Assembly (NCBI GenBank): GCA_019359175.1
Contig: JAHHHU010000023.1
Span: 1 to 64,000 of the forward strand
From: Phormidium tanganyikae FI6-MK23
GTDB taxonomy: Bacteria; Cyanobacteriota; Cyanobacteriia; Leptolyngbyales; Leptolyngbyaceae
Direction: 5' to 3'
DNA length: 64,000 nucleotides
Shown here: positions 6,951 to 16,188 of the stretch, piece after piece
Numbering within the stretch: position 1 is the stretch's first letter
How the letters are laid out: every line of letters begins with the position of its first letter
Program-made: the position numbers and the translations under genes
Notes under the pieces: generated by a model
The model's input: the letters and a program-made list of their open reading frames with translations, nothing else
The model's database searches: none
What the model was told of the DNA's origin: nothing

Positions 6951-9563
6951 CTACGATTCCTTGTTCTGAAGCTGTTGGAGAAGCGATCGTGTCCTCCAAT
7001 CATCCGACAGTTCCCCTGTTTGATTCTCTTCAATTACCTTTTCTAGAAAAGATAGAAAACTTTGCCAAATGCCCTGAAATTTAGGATGGTCACTCCCTAA
7101 ACGCTCCATAAGCACGACTAGTGATTGAAGGTAAAGTGGTTCCGCCTCGGCGTAACGTCCCTGCAACTTGTAGAGATGCGCCAAGTTATTGTAACTGAAT
7201 GCAACCTGTGGATGATCTTCACCCAATTGTCGTTTGCGAATCTCAAGGGCTTGAAGATGCATTGGCTCTGCTTCGTCGTACCGTTCTTGCAAATCATACA
7301 GATATGCCAAATTGCTTATGATTGTTGCAACTCTTGGATGATCTTCACCCAATTGTCGTTTGCGAATCTCAAGGGCTTGAAGATGCATTGGCTCTGCTTC
7401 GTCGTACCGTTCTTGCAAATCATACAGATATGCCAAATTGCTTATGATTGTTGCAACTCTTGGATGATCCTCACCCAGTTGGCGGCGACAGATTTCGAGA
7501 GCTTGAAGGTGTAGTAGCTCTGCTTCGTTGTACCGTTCTTGCAGGCTGTAAAGATGTCCCAAGTTGTCAAGACTATTTCCAACATCCGGATGGTCATTGC
7601 CTAGATTATTTTGCCGAATTTCGAGAGCTTGAAAGTGCAGTGGTTCTGCCTCGTTATAACGTCCCTGCGCTATGTAGAGTAGTGCAAGGTTGTTAAGGCT
7701 AGTTGCTACAGCGGGATGAGCATTACCTAGCCTACGGCGGCGAATCTGAAGAGCTTCAATATTCAGGGGTTCCGCTTCAGCAAAACGTCCTTGTGAATAG
7801 TAAAGTAATGCCAGATTGTTTAATACTGTTGCAAGGTACGGCGAATCAGCATCTGGCTGATGCCGCATGATTTCAACTATCTGCACGTAAAGTGGGTCTG
7901 CTTCGTTGTAACGTCCTTGTGCTTCGTAAAGATTTGCCAACCAGAAGATGCAGCCTACTAGATGATTTCTGTAACCTAGCATTTCGAGTTGCATGATCGC
8001 CGCTTTCAGATGCGGCATTATCTCATCCGTTTCCTTCAGCAAGGATTGTTCTGGATTATTTATTGCTTTCTCTGCTCCAGCAATGACCACTGGGTAAAAC
8101 GATCGCTTCATCTCCTCATCTTCTGGCATCTGAGATCGCTTCACCGCAAAAAACTCCCTCAACAATTGGTGCAGCAAATAGCAATCTTCTCCGACATAAT
8201 TCAGCAAGCTCAAATTCACCAACTGTTCATCCCGCAAATCTTCTAACTCTTCCTGATCTGTTTCCGGTAAACACTGCTGAACTAAGCTCCAAAGAATATC
8301 AGCTAAGGCGAACAAACTCAACAGCGCTGCTAACCTTTGCGCGTCTGCATTTAATTCCTGCCAGCTTAACTCAAATGCTGCTGTAACTCCCAAGGATGCA
8401 GTCATTCCTGATTCAGCTTCTAGTAACGCCTTCGCTGCTAACTTTTGCTCCTGCAACCGCTCCCAAAGTTTTGCAACTGAACATCCCTTTTTCCGCGCCA
8501 AATACCGCCCAACTAGCTCCAATCCCAACGGCAAATAGCCCAACCATTCACACACCTGCTTTGCTGTCGCTATATCTTGATCAATTCGTCCATCTGATAC
8601 CAATCGCCGCAATAATTCCAGCGATGCCACTTCACTCAACACCTGAATTTCAAAAGGTTGCACCGACCCATCTAGATATTTGCGCGTCGTTAGCACCACC
8701 CGAAACTGATCTCGATGTTTGGGTAAAAACGGTTTGATAACGGCATAAGCTTGCACATCATCAAACACGAGTAATGTGGTCGCCTTTTGCCAATTCACCC
8801 AACACCACTCCACCTGTGCCATCAACTCCCGATCGTCCGGCGGCATCATCCCCAGCTTTTCCCGCGCAAACTGAACAATCTGCAACCCAATATCCTCACG
8901 CGATCGCAGCCAACACACCCCACCCGGATAATCCTGCAATTTCAGATGTTTCAGCGCATACTGTAACGCCAACTCTGTCTTCCCAATCCCGCCCATCCCC
9001 TTAATCGACGAAATCGCAGTCAGTCCTCCCGATCTCACTTGCTGATGCAAATCCTCAAGTGCCTGCTCTCGTCCCACAAACAGCTTATTCTCGATCGGTA
9101 AATTTGCCGGAATCCCTAACTTGGGAAATTCCGAGCCTTGAGGGGGCTTTGTTCTCTCATCCAAAACCGCCCGCAGCAATAATTCCTGCGCCTCAGCTTC
9201 TGCAACTCCGACCAAATCTACATAAACGATCAGGCGCAACAGTCCCGTCAACTCACATGCCTCGATCCGGACTGGAATCAACGTCCGACGCTTCCCGGCT
9301 GGGTCTTGCACAAATCTCGCTGCCCATTCCGACTGTGCAAATTCCGACTCTAGGTAGTGCGGCGATAAAACCGCGATCGTGCGTTCTGTATTCTCGATCG
9401 CATCCTGCATATCCAGCACAAAATTCCCACCCGGACGGAAATCCCACGCTCGAATCACCACCGAATATCCTTCGTCTTCCAGAACACTTGCAATCCATTC
9501 TGCAAATGCTCGATCGCGGTGATTGTAGCTCACGAAAAAATCTTTCTTTGCTGTCGCATTCAT
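6951..9563 (-). CDS. TIR / NB-ARC / TPR STAND protein (predicted immune sensor)
   Basis: The N-terminal TIR domain (from M at 9563: DFFVSYNHRDRAFAEW, WDFRPGG, LSPHYLES) has the probable NADase glutamate in the QSEW motif near residue 79. The NB-ARC NTPase follows, with P-loop GMGGIGKTELAL near residue 190, Walker B LLVFDD and GLPL-like LGYLPLGLELVG. The last ~300 residues are 42-residue TPRs of the kinesin-light-chain type. Such proteins are predicted to sense invaders through the TPRs, oligomerise and deplete NAD+. I chose the internal ATG 9563, which has GGAG upstream, over 9611. Two TPRs are identical at DNA level. An alternative role is non-immune signalling. Confidence 0.88.
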   Translation of the reverse strand: MNATAKKDFFVSYNHRDRAFAEWIASVLEDEGYSVVIRAWDFRPGGNFVLDMQDAIENTERTIAVLSPHYLESEFAQSEWAARFVQDPAGKRRTLIPVRIEACELTGLLRLIVYVDLVGVAEAEAQELLLRAVLDERTKPPQGSEFPKLGIPANLPIENKLFVGREQALEDLHQQVRSGGLTAISSIKGMGGIGKTELALQYALKHLKLQDYPGGVCWLRSREDIGLQIVQFAREKLGMMPPDDRELMAQVEWCWVNWQKATTLLVFDDVQAYAVIKPFLPKHRDQFRVVLTTRKYLDGSVQPFEIQVLSEVASLELLRRLVSDGRIDQDIATAKQVCEWLGYLPLGLELVGRYLARKKGCSVAKLWERLQEQKLAAKALLEAESGMTASLGVTAAFELSWQELNADAQRLAALLSLFALADILWSLVQQCLPETDQEELEDLRDEQLVNLSLLNYVGEDCYLLHQLLREFFAVKRSQMPEDEEMKRSFYPVVIAGAEKAINNPEQSLLKETDEIMPHLKAAIMQLEMLGYRNHLVGCIFWLANLYEAQGRYNEADPLYVQIVEIMRHQPDADSPYLATVLNNLALLYYSQGRFAEAEPLNIEALQIRRRRLGNAHPAVATSLNNLALLYIAQGRYNEAEPLHFQALEIRQNNLGNDHPDVGNSLDNLGHLYSLQERYNEAELLHLQALEICRRQLGEDHPRVATIISNLAYLYDLQERYDEAEPMHLQALEIRKRQLGEDHPRVATIISNLAYLYDLQERYDEAEPMHLQALEIRKRQLGEDHPQVAFSYNNLAHLYKLQGRYAEAEPLYLQSLVVLMERLGSDHPKFQGIWQSFLSFLEKVIEENQTGELSDDWRTRSLLQQLQNKES
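7211..7462. repeat. Tandem 126-bp exact duplication encoding one TPR
   Basis: Bases 7211-7336 and 7337-7462 are identical by eye and encode the same 42-residue TPR unit (…SNLAYLYDLQERYDEAEP…). A third unit from 7463 is clearly diverged. This indicates very recent duplication of one sensor repeat. Confidence 0.85.
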
Positions 9564-9751
9564 AGGGGCAACTCCGGGTAGGCTCTGTATCTTTTCTACA
9601 CACGGAGCCATCCTCAGCCCGCAGAACTTTAAGCTTTCTCCAGAAAGTGAGAAGGCTCAGGCTTCAAGTGCGATCTCAACTTGAATTTGCGCGATCGCAC
9701 TTCTCACCCGATAGCTGTTATCTAAAATTCTTCAATTGCAGCACAAATCAG

Positions 9752-10036
9752 TTATTCGAGATTACCCAGTAGGTCTGCGTCATCCACAAAAATGGCATAA
9801 TTTTCCTGAGGCACTGGCTGACTTTTGGAGAAATGATCTGTAGCGATCGCGATTGGCATAGAAGGCTGACTCGGAACAGACGCTTTCTCGACATGCTTTG
9901 CTACTGCGATTAGCGCGTCGCGCAACTCTGAAGGAAACGGAAAACCTTCCAAATCAAAATGCGATCGCTCCGCTACACAGGTACGTGCCCGCACAATCGG
10001 CAACTCCACCTCAAAGTCATCACAGATAGCTTGCAT
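9752..10036 (-). CDS. Hypothetical protein with start codon abutting an inserted MITE
   Basis: A 94-residue frame from MQAICDDFEVELPIVRARTC to DDADLLGNLE. The composition is ordinary, with a HFDLEGFPFPSELRDALIA segment; no family is recognised. The start codon lies one base inside the end of the 141-bp inverted-repeat element at 10038-10178. The native ribosome-binding site and promoter are therefore displaced, and the gene may have lost its original N-terminus. Confidence 0.5.
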   Translation of the reverse strand: MQAICDDFEVELPIVRARTCVAERSHFDLEGFPFPSELRDALIAVAKHVEKASVPSQPSMPIAIATDHFSKSQPVPQENYAIFVDDADLLGNLE

Positions 10037-10037
10037 T

Positions 10038-10178
10038 GGTATTGTCAACTTAACTGGATTTCGCCCTAGTTATTGAGAATAAGTGCCCTTGGTGTCACGA
10101 AAGAATAGGCATTTTGGCCTCTGTAAATTAGCCATTTTCTCAATAAGTAAGCCGTCAGCCAGTTAAGTTGACAATACC
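10038..10178. mobile_element. IS6-derived miniature inverted-repeat element
   Basis: Perfect 20-bp terminal inverted repeats, GGTATTGTCAACTTAACTGG at 10038-10057 and its complement at 10159-10178, enclose about 100 bp with no gene. The same ends, with small changes, bound IS6-family elements at 16874-16893 and 59257-59923. An inner pair (TTATTGAGAA/TTCTCAATAA) extends the symmetry. No clear 8-bp target duplication is seen. Confidence 0.75.
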
Positions 10179-10295
10179 CTTTTTTACTGATCCAGCATCT
10201 TGTGGAGTATCCTTAAAATTATCTAGAAATAATACCTAAATTTGGATAATTTTGGATATCGTTAGAGGTGAAACGCTTCTAATTCCTCTTAAAAA

Positions 10296-11225
10296 ATGCA
10301 TATTAATAACAAGAGCCAAGGAGACCCCCAGTTTACTGAGCATTTTTTTCACAGTGCTGAGGACCTCAAAAACACCTTGAAAGGTCGATATTGTGAGGTT
10401 AAATACTATGAAACTTTACAGCCGGAAGGGAAAAAGAAAGCCTTCTGGGTTCCTAACTGGGACAAAGTCGGTGGTTCATCCGAAACAGCAACCGATGAGG
10501 AGTGGATTGCTTTCTCAATTTCCAATATTCCTAATGCTGACCTTTTTATCAATTTCAAAACTCAAGAGCAGATTCATCAATGGATGGGTTTCAAGGATTG
10601 TGCTATCTCAATATCTAACTGCTTTTTAGCAGAATACGGTACTTCTAATGATCCTCATCTTCAAAAATTAGAAGCAGGAGAAATTGACCGTTTCTCTTAT
10701 GAATATGCTTGGGCAGAAGCGGAGATATATAAAGCTTTATGGGGTGTATTAAAAGCAACAAACGGCAGGATTTTTAGAGCATTAAGCTATAAAGATAGCT
10801 ATCCTTTCAACTCAGACCGTGAGTTATTAGTGGAAATTGTAAGAGAAGTTCTTGAAGGAGAACTGTTTGCATGTTTTGCAAGGCGCTCCATCTACAATGC
10901 TTCTCAGATTCATGAAAGAGCCAAACTCACTCGAAAACAAATCAAGGAGAAGCTAGATTCCTGTGACGAGAAAAAACTTTATCGTTTGATTGATCAGCAC
11001 GTTTCTTTTTCTGAAGTATTTAATAACACTTTGTTTCTCGCTCGGCAGATGGAAGAAGATCCGCTCATCAAACTTTATCTAGACAAATATGATGACAGTC
11101 TTGACAAGCTGAACAAGCTTCAAATTCAGAGCAATTGTGATCCTAAGCTCAGCGGACATAAGGTGCCCTCCCATACCTGGGAGAGTGGAACCTATACAGA
11201 AGGTATCTTAAAGTGGAATGCTTAA
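10296..11225 (+). CDS. Hypothetical protein of a putative integrative element, 309 aa
   Basis: A complete gene (MHINNKSQGDPQFTEHFFHS … YTEGILKWNA), noticeably more AT-rich than its neighbours, which suggests separate ancestry. It has aromatic, charged segments (KGRYCEVKYYETLQPEG) and a C-terminal helical half (RAKLTRKQIKEKLDSCDEKK). No known motif is recognised. It sits upstream of an excisionase-like gene and a primase gene on the same strand and probably belongs to that element. Long AT-rich sequence precedes it. Confidence 0.65.
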   Translation: MHINNKSQGDPQFTEHFFHSAEDLKNTLKGRYCEVKYYETLQPEGKKKAFWVPNWDKVGGSSETATDEEWIAFSISNIPNADLFINFKTQEQIHQWMGFKDCAISISNCFLAEYGTSNDPHLQKLEAGEIDRFSYEYAWAEAEIYKALWGVLKATNGRIFRALSYKDSYPFNSDRELLVEIVREVLEGELFACFARRSIYNASQIHERAKLTRKQIKEKLDSCDEKKLYRLIDQHVSFSEVFNNTLFLARQMEEDPLIKLYLDKYDDSLDKLNKLQIQSNCDPKLSGHKVPSHTWESGTYTEGILKWNA

Positions 11226-11302
11226 CGAAACTTCGCATTTCCACATTCTGGTTTTTCTAAGCGATAGCCTTTTTGATAAAGGGGTATTCAACAAACTACC
11301 CC

Positions 11303-11572
11303 ATGATTACTCAATTTTGTAAAAAACATCGGCTGTCGAAAGAAACTGGTCTATCCTCTGAGACCTTCAAAAAATACCGTCTCTCTGGTAAATGGGTTGA
11401 GGGAATTCATTGGCAAAGGATCAATTCTCGCTGTGTTCTGTACAATCTGCCGCTTATTTTAGACTGGGTTGCAAATCAAACTGATCCTAAGTTGCATCAG
11501 CAAGCAATTCAGAATTATCTAGCTTCTTTACCTTCTAATCTAGGAAAACGGCAGGGGAGAAAGGCAAGCTAA
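11303..11572 (+). CDS. Excisionase-like DNA-binding protein
   Basis: 89 residues from ATG 11303. The core LSSETFKKYRLSGKWVEGIH then WQRINSRCVLYNLPLILDWV matches the phage/integrative-element excisionase-like family, in which 'W-x-EG-x-HW … YN-x-PLI-x-DW' is diagnostic. Members bend att DNA and steer integrases towards excision. The stop overlaps the start of the primase gene (TAATG), so the two are translationally coupled. No integrase gene is adjacent. I prefer the ATG over the upstream TTG at 11273. Confidence 0.75.
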   Translation: MITQFCKKHRLSKETGLSSETFKKYRLSGKWVEGIHWQRINSRCVLYNLPLILDWVANQTDPKLHQQAIQNYLASLPSNLGKRQGRKAS

Positions 11573-14292
11573 TGAATGAGAATATAGTGAGCGATCGCAG
11601 CTTAGGGAACTACGATCGCCCAGATTGTCATGATTTTCCTCAAACCTATTCTACACAACTATCCATCAATAGAGGATTGACCGATGCCCATCGGAAAGAT
11701 CTCGAAGGGAGTGGACTGAACCAAGATCAAATCAAGAAAACAGGGCATTTTTCAGCCGATCAAATAACTGCTGGAAAGTTAGTCGGAAGCTCTCAGCCTG
11801 GGTTGATCTTTCCGTACTATGACCCTTTTGGTCAACCCTATTGTAAAAAGAATGGGCAGCCGTTCTATCGGATTAAGCCGGATTGGGGTGATCTCAAAAC
11901 AGAAGATAGCCCAAAATATTTAAGCCCTAAAGGAGAAGGTTGTCGCCCTTATTTTTCACGCCTTTGTCCCAACTGGAACAAGGTTCTCCAGTCAACCAAA
12001 ATTGACTTGTGGGAAACCGAGGGAGAGAAGAAAGGGGACTGTGGATGTGCTCATGGTTTGGCTGTGCTTGCCTTTGGGGGCGTTGATGCTTGGCTCGATC
12101 AATGTAATCGCAAAGTCGGTCAAGAATTAGTAGCTTCTCGCACCTTGCCTGAGCTATCAGTCATCACCTGGAGAAATAGACGGGTAAACCAGTGTTTCGA
12201 TTCGGATATTATCGATAAACATGCGGTTCAAACTGCCTTGGCTAAGCGAGCCGTGACACTACGTAATGCTGGGGCCATCCCCTACCTTGTGTTGCTGCCT
12301 AACGAAGTAGACGGGTCAAAGAACGGCATCGACGATTTTATCGTCAGGCATGGGGTCGAAGCTCTCAAAACGCTTGCCGAGCATACTGGGCAGCCAACAC
12401 CCGTCAAAACAAGAGAGATAGAAGAAGAGGGAGAAGACGGACAGAGGATAACGAAAATTCTCTACTCCCTCGACTTAAAAGAACCAGATAGCCATCAGAA
12501 AGCTTTGAGGGCATGGTCAGTTCTAAAAGGATCTTGGGCTTTCCGCGTTGGGGTGGGTTGGTATGAGTGGCAGCAAACTCACTGGAAGCTAAGAACTCTA
12601 GAGGAGTTTGAGGGGGAGTTAACCCGATTTATGGATGCCCAGCGGTGGAAGAACCGGAGTTCTTCCCTGATTACTTCCATAGTTCGGGAACTGAAATCGC
12701 GACTATTAGTTCGGGACGAGTACTGGAATCCTGCTGGAAAGTTAGTCTTCAAGAACGGAACTTTGGATGTCTTGTCTGGCAAGTTTACTGCTGGTCATGA
12801 TCCTTACGATCGAATTACGCGACTGCGTCCATACGCATTCGAGCCAACGGCTAGTTGTCCTACCTGGTTAAAATTTATCTATGAGGCAATGGATGAAGAT
12901 GAGGAGCGAGTTGAGTTGATCCGGGCGCTATTCCGACATGTAATTTTGCCTAGGGTGCGCGACTGCAAGGCGGAAATCGAGAAATCATTCGACTTCTTTG
13001 GACAAAAGGGGACGGGCAAGGGCACAACCTTAGATGTGCTCAGCAATTTGGTTGGTTCTGAAAATATTGGTTCTGCCAGTGCGGATACCTTCAAAACCGC
13101 AATTGGCTTGGGACAATTGCTCGATAAAGAGTTAGCTGTGGATCATGATGCCTCTGGCTTCCTGGGTAATGTGGGGAATTACAACAAAGTAGTGAGTAAC
13201 GAACCCGTTGAAGTCAAAAAGCTCTATCAAGATATCTATAGCGTTCGGCTGGGGGTGGTAGTGGTGAGAGCTTACAACGCTTTCATCAGCGTTCCTGACG
13301 GTTCAGAGGGGCTTGATCGACGGCTCACTGTAATCCCTTTCAGGCATCAACCGAGAACGATTGATATTGAGTTATCCCAAAAGCTAAGGAAAGAGTTACC
13401 TGGCATCTTTGCCTGGTGTTACTCAATGGCTTATGAGGAAATGAAACGACGCATTCTTTCTGCTGGTAGCATTAGGGCAGTAGCAGAGATGAGTATCGAG
13501 CGTTTTGAAGCGAATAACCCCGAATTCAGATTTTTGGCTGAGGCATTTCCAGACGGGCGAGAGAGGGTCAAGGCAGGAGATCTCTACGGAAGCTACAAGG
13601 AGTGGTGTCAGAAAAATCAACATCAACCGAAGAGCAATGTTAAGTTCGCGGCTGTCATTCAGGCTCTTCGTTGCCGACGATCGACAAGCAAGATCAGTGG
13701 CTGCTATTATTACTCAGTTCCTAGAATGTCTGATTTTGATGTAACGGCTCATTTAGGGATAGTTCAGAGACAACTAGAGGACAGTGATCGAGACAGTTCA
13801 AACCCATACCCAGAAGGGAAGGGGGATAGTTGTAGACAGTTTGATGAACAAAATTTACAGGATTTTGAGCCATCAGAAGTAGAAGTTTTGGGGGAAGTAG
13901 ATAAAAGAAATACCCCTCAACAGTCTCCAATTATCCCTAAATCCTTCCCAGAACAGGTTTCAACTATCTTGAAGGTATCTCCAATAGTCTCAACTGTCCC
14001 CATTGTCTATAGCTCTCCACAGGACAATTACCAAATCCCTCCATCTAAAGAAACTATTCCCAATTATTCCAATGACCACTGTCCTAATAATTTGAATGGC
14101 TGGCAACCCAAAGTTGGTGACCGCGTATTGGCTTTGGTTCAGGATAACTGGCGACCAGCAACGCTCATTCACCTTCCCCAACGTGATCCCGATCCGAAAA
14201 AAAGTACTTCGTTTTGGCAAGTCAGGCTAGACGACGGGGTTGAGCGTTATATCTGGAATCTCAACGATCTTCAACGCCAGGAATTTACCTAG
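11572..14292 (+). CDS. DUF3854 / D5-type primase-helicase of an integrative element
   Basis: The N-terminal ~250 residues resemble the DUF3854/TOPRIM-like region (LIFPYYDPFGQPY; DLWETEGEKKGDCGC; NGIDDFIVRHG). After that come a D5_N-like region and a superfamily-3 helicase with Walker A FFGQKGTGKGTT (~residues 475-486), Walker B KELAVDHDASG, and sensor EGLDRRLTVIPF. The C-terminal ~200 residues look low in order and end in a small domain binding-type segment (VGDRVLALVQDNWRPATLIH). This is the replication protein of P4-like satellites and integrative plasmids. It is coupled to the excisionase-like gene by TAATG. Confidence 0.88.
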   Translation: MNENIVSDRSLGNYDRPDCHDFPQTYSTQLSINRGLTDAHRKDLEGSGLNQDQIKKTGHFSADQITAGKLVGSSQPGLIFPYYDPFGQPYCKKNGQPFYRIKPDWGDLKTEDSPKYLSPKGEGCRPYFSRLCPNWNKVLQSTKIDLWETEGEKKGDCGCAHGLAVLAFGGVDAWLDQCNRKVGQELVASRTLPELSVITWRNRRVNQCFDSDIIDKHAVQTALAKRAVTLRNAGAIPYLVLLPNEVDGSKNGIDDFIVRHGVEALKTLAEHTGQPTPVKTREIEEEGEDGQRITKILYSLDLKEPDSHQKALRAWSVLKGSWAFRVGVGWYEWQQTHWKLRTLEEFEGELTRFMDAQRWKNRSSSLITSIVRELKSRLLVRDEYWNPAGKLVFKNGTLDVLSGKFTAGHDPYDRITRLRPYAFEPTASCPTWLKFIYEAMDEDEERVELIRALFRHVILPRVRDCKAEIEKSFDFFGQKGTGKGTTLDVLSNLVGSENIGSASADTFKTAIGLGQLLDKELAVDHDASGFLGNVGNYNKVVSNEPVEVKKLYQDIYSVRLGVVVVRAYNAFISVPDGSEGLDRRLTVIPFRHQPRTIDIELSQKLRKELPGIFAWCYSMAYEEMKRRILSAGSIRAVAEMSIERFEANNPEFRFLAEAFPDGRERVKAGDLYGSYKEWCQKNQHQPKSNVKFAAVIQALRCRRSTSKISGCYYYSVPRMSDFDVTAHLGIVQRQLEDSDRDSSNPYPEGKGDSCRQFDEQNLQDFEPSEVEVLGEVDKRNTPQQSPIIPKSFPEQVSTILKVSPIVSTVPIVYSSPQDNYQIPPSKETIPNYSNDHCPNNLNGWQPKVGDRVLALVQDNWRPATLIHLPQRDPDPKKSTSFWQVRLDDGVERYIWNLNDLQRQEFT

Positions 14293-14589
14293 CTGAACTG
14301 AGTTCTAGATAAGAATGGGAAGAGGAAGGACAGTGGGAATTACAAATTATGTACGGTCCAAATTCACCACAATCTTAAAGCTCGGCTTCGCAGTACTCCT
14401 TCCCGTCAAAAACTAGCACGGCTACACATGAGCGCAAGTTGCGTCCGATCGTGCAACTTAAACAAGAGTCTTACGCTCGTTAGGTAACATTAAGAGCGGC
14501 GACCGCCCGAGTGAAAGAACCGCAGAAGCTACAAAAAACTGCGAAAAGCGACAGGATTTTCGTATCCTCTACCAAACAAAGTAGTAAGT

Positions 14590-15168
14590 ATGCCATTCCC
14601 TAAATCGGCTCAAAGTAAGGGTGGTAAAGCACCCGCAAGTGCCTGCCAGAAACAAACTGCGCGGGCTTGGCTTCAGCAGCACCAACCATGGAGTGATAGC
14701 ACTGGACCTAAAAGTCAACTGGGCAAGATTAGTGCCAAATACAATGCAGTTCGACCTGGGGCTTACCAGCGGTTTGTGAAAAGCTGGAAAGAAGATTTTG
14801 AGCAGGGTTGTTTGGAGGCAGAGCAGGCGATCGCTGCCTTTGAGGTCGATCAAGCATTGCACCCAGCGGATTATGATTCTCTAACAGTGAAGCGCTACTG
14901 GGGTCAAGACTCCAGCGGCAATCGCTGGTGCTTTTATGTCGTGTATGTGACTTTCATTGGTACGGAAGCAACAACGCAAGCAAGAAGGGCGATCGCTGAA
15001 ACGATCCGCAACCGATTTCACTCAGCAGGGAAAAGCGTGGATCGAGTGCTGCTGTCTGAAACGCCTGTATGGCTTATAGATTGCCTAGCCCAGCTAGACG
15101 CATTATCAGAGGTGGAAAGGGTATCAAACGCCAGTCATGAATCAGCCAAACTATTGTTCAGCAAGTAA
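14590..15168 (+). CDS. Hypothetical protein of the integrative-element region, 192 aa
   Basis: Starts MPFPKSAQSKGGKAPASACQ. It has a helical first half (YQRFVKSWKEDFEQGCLEAE) and a second half resembling an α/β domain (YWGQDSSGNRWCFYVVYVTF; RAIAETIRNRFHSAGKSVDR). No family is recognised. It follows the primase on the same strand after a 297-bp gap that holds only a small hairpin (AAGTTGC/GCAACTT at 14435-14458). It may be cargo of the same element. Confidence 0.6.
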   Translation: MPFPKSAQSKGGKAPASACQKQTARAWLQQHQPWSDSTGPKSQLGKISAKYNAVRPGAYQRFVKSWKEDFEQGCLEAEQAIAAFEVDQALHPADYDSLTVKRYWGQDSSGNRWCFYVVYVTFIGTEATTQARRAIAETIRNRFHSAGKSVDRVLLSETPVWLIDCLAQLDALSEVERVSNASHESAKLLFSK

Positions 15169-15397
15169 CCAAACTCTGAAGTGGCTGACTACTGTAAAAA
15201 TTCATTCTAGGGTTGCCATTAATCACGGCTTGAATTAAGAGTGACGATTAAGGGAGGTGTTGAGAAATTGTTGAGGTCACGATCGCATCTAACAATTTCC
15301 CAATCGAACGTACTTAGAAGCTCGATACTAAATCTCAGAAATGCAGTTCTCCAAGATTCGATTTTTCATAACCTTCGAGAACTGCCCAATCTGGAGA

Positions 15398-15691
15398 CTA
15401 TTTCGCGTTTCGTGAGCCACTTAAGCGGAGGTCGCCGTTTTTAGTTTTGTGCTGACGATCGCTGCATTGAATTTCTGCTGAGGTCTGGTTTGGGGTCAGT
15501 GCTCTAGCGAATCTGGTGAGACATAGAATAAGTGTACCAATTGCGCTGAGAGAAGCAGACGTTAGAATTGCTACGGCAAGAATAATTTCGGTGGGGCTAT
15601 AACCGTCGCGCATCCATTGCGATGGAGGTTCAATCGTGGGTTGTAAGGTTGGCTGGGTTAGGGTTGAATGAATACAGTTGGGTGTGTTCAT
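15398..15691 (-). CDS. Small single-pass membrane protein
   Basis: 97 residues from ATG 15691, which has a good AAGGAA ribosome-binding site. One hydrophobic segment (ILAVAILTSASLSAIGTLIL) lies in the middle and is followed by a basic tail. Pro/Thr-rich N-terminus. No family is recognised. The upstream frame to 15736 lacks a start signal and is ignored. The region 15169-15397 holds only a short hairpin (GCAGTTCTC/GAGAACTGC, 15343-15385). Confidence 0.55.
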   Translation of the reverse strand: MNTPNCIHSTLTQPTLQPTIEPPSQWMRDGYSPTEIILAVAILTSASLSAIGTLILCLTRFARALTPNQTSAEIQCSDRQHKTKNGDLRLSGSRNAK

Positions 15692-15820
15692 GGTGATTTC
15701 CTTGTTGTTTGGGTGTGTCGGCTGCCGATGAAACAACCTTAAAGGCTTGCTAGAAGACAGTTCTAGACCGATTCAGGACTGTCTGTTTTTGTCTTAGTTT
15801 GTCGTTTGGGATCGCCGATT

Positions 15821-16188
15821 ATGGGAGTTTTGGCATCAAAGCAAGGTGTGGAGCTATTGAAAGAAGCCATGACTAAACTCTCTGTGCGAGACAACAAGCG
15901 GTGGCGCTATCAGGATGTGGCGGATGCTGTTAATGTCGCATCCAAAACGGTGGAACGCTTTTTCCGGCGAGAGCAAGCGATCGACGAAGGGATTGCTCGG
16001 ATGATTTGTGCGTTGCTCAATGTTGAATTTGCAGATGTTGTGGAGAAGACAAAATTGGACAGTTTCAGACAGTCAAGCGGAAATCCGTTTAATTTTGGCT
16101 CTCCGGTTTCGCCCGATCGCTTCTATGGTAGGCGGGATGTATTGAACCATATTTACAATCGGATTGGAGCAAGAACGGCACAATCAGT
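15821..16188 (+). pseudogene. HTH-AAA (STAND) regulator gene cut by an IS6 remnant
   Basis: From ATG 15821 the frame encodes a helix-turn-helix-like N-terminus (RWRYQDVADAVNVASKTVER, then FFRREQAIDEGIARMICALL). A linker follows, then the beginning of an AAA-like NTPase (SPDRFYGRRDVLNHIYNRIG). At about 16188, just before the expected P-loop, the sequence changes to an IS6 transposase. Related cyanobacterial proteins carry a full NTPase plus an effector or sensor domain, so most of the gene is lost. The HTH-AAA layout resembles the gene at 26182. Confidence 0.65.

Noticed and set aside
7211-7462. CRISPR-like array
   Set aside because: The repeats are contiguous TPR coding units without spacers; no CRISPR array or cas gene was seen anywhere in the window.
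7125-7514. Repeat-containing plus-strand frame over the TPR gene
   Set aside because: Antisense shadow of the tandem TPR repeats.
15241-15444. 67-codon plus-strand frame
   Set aside because: Overlaps the hairpin at 15343-15385 and the end of a real minus-strand gene; no clear start signal.
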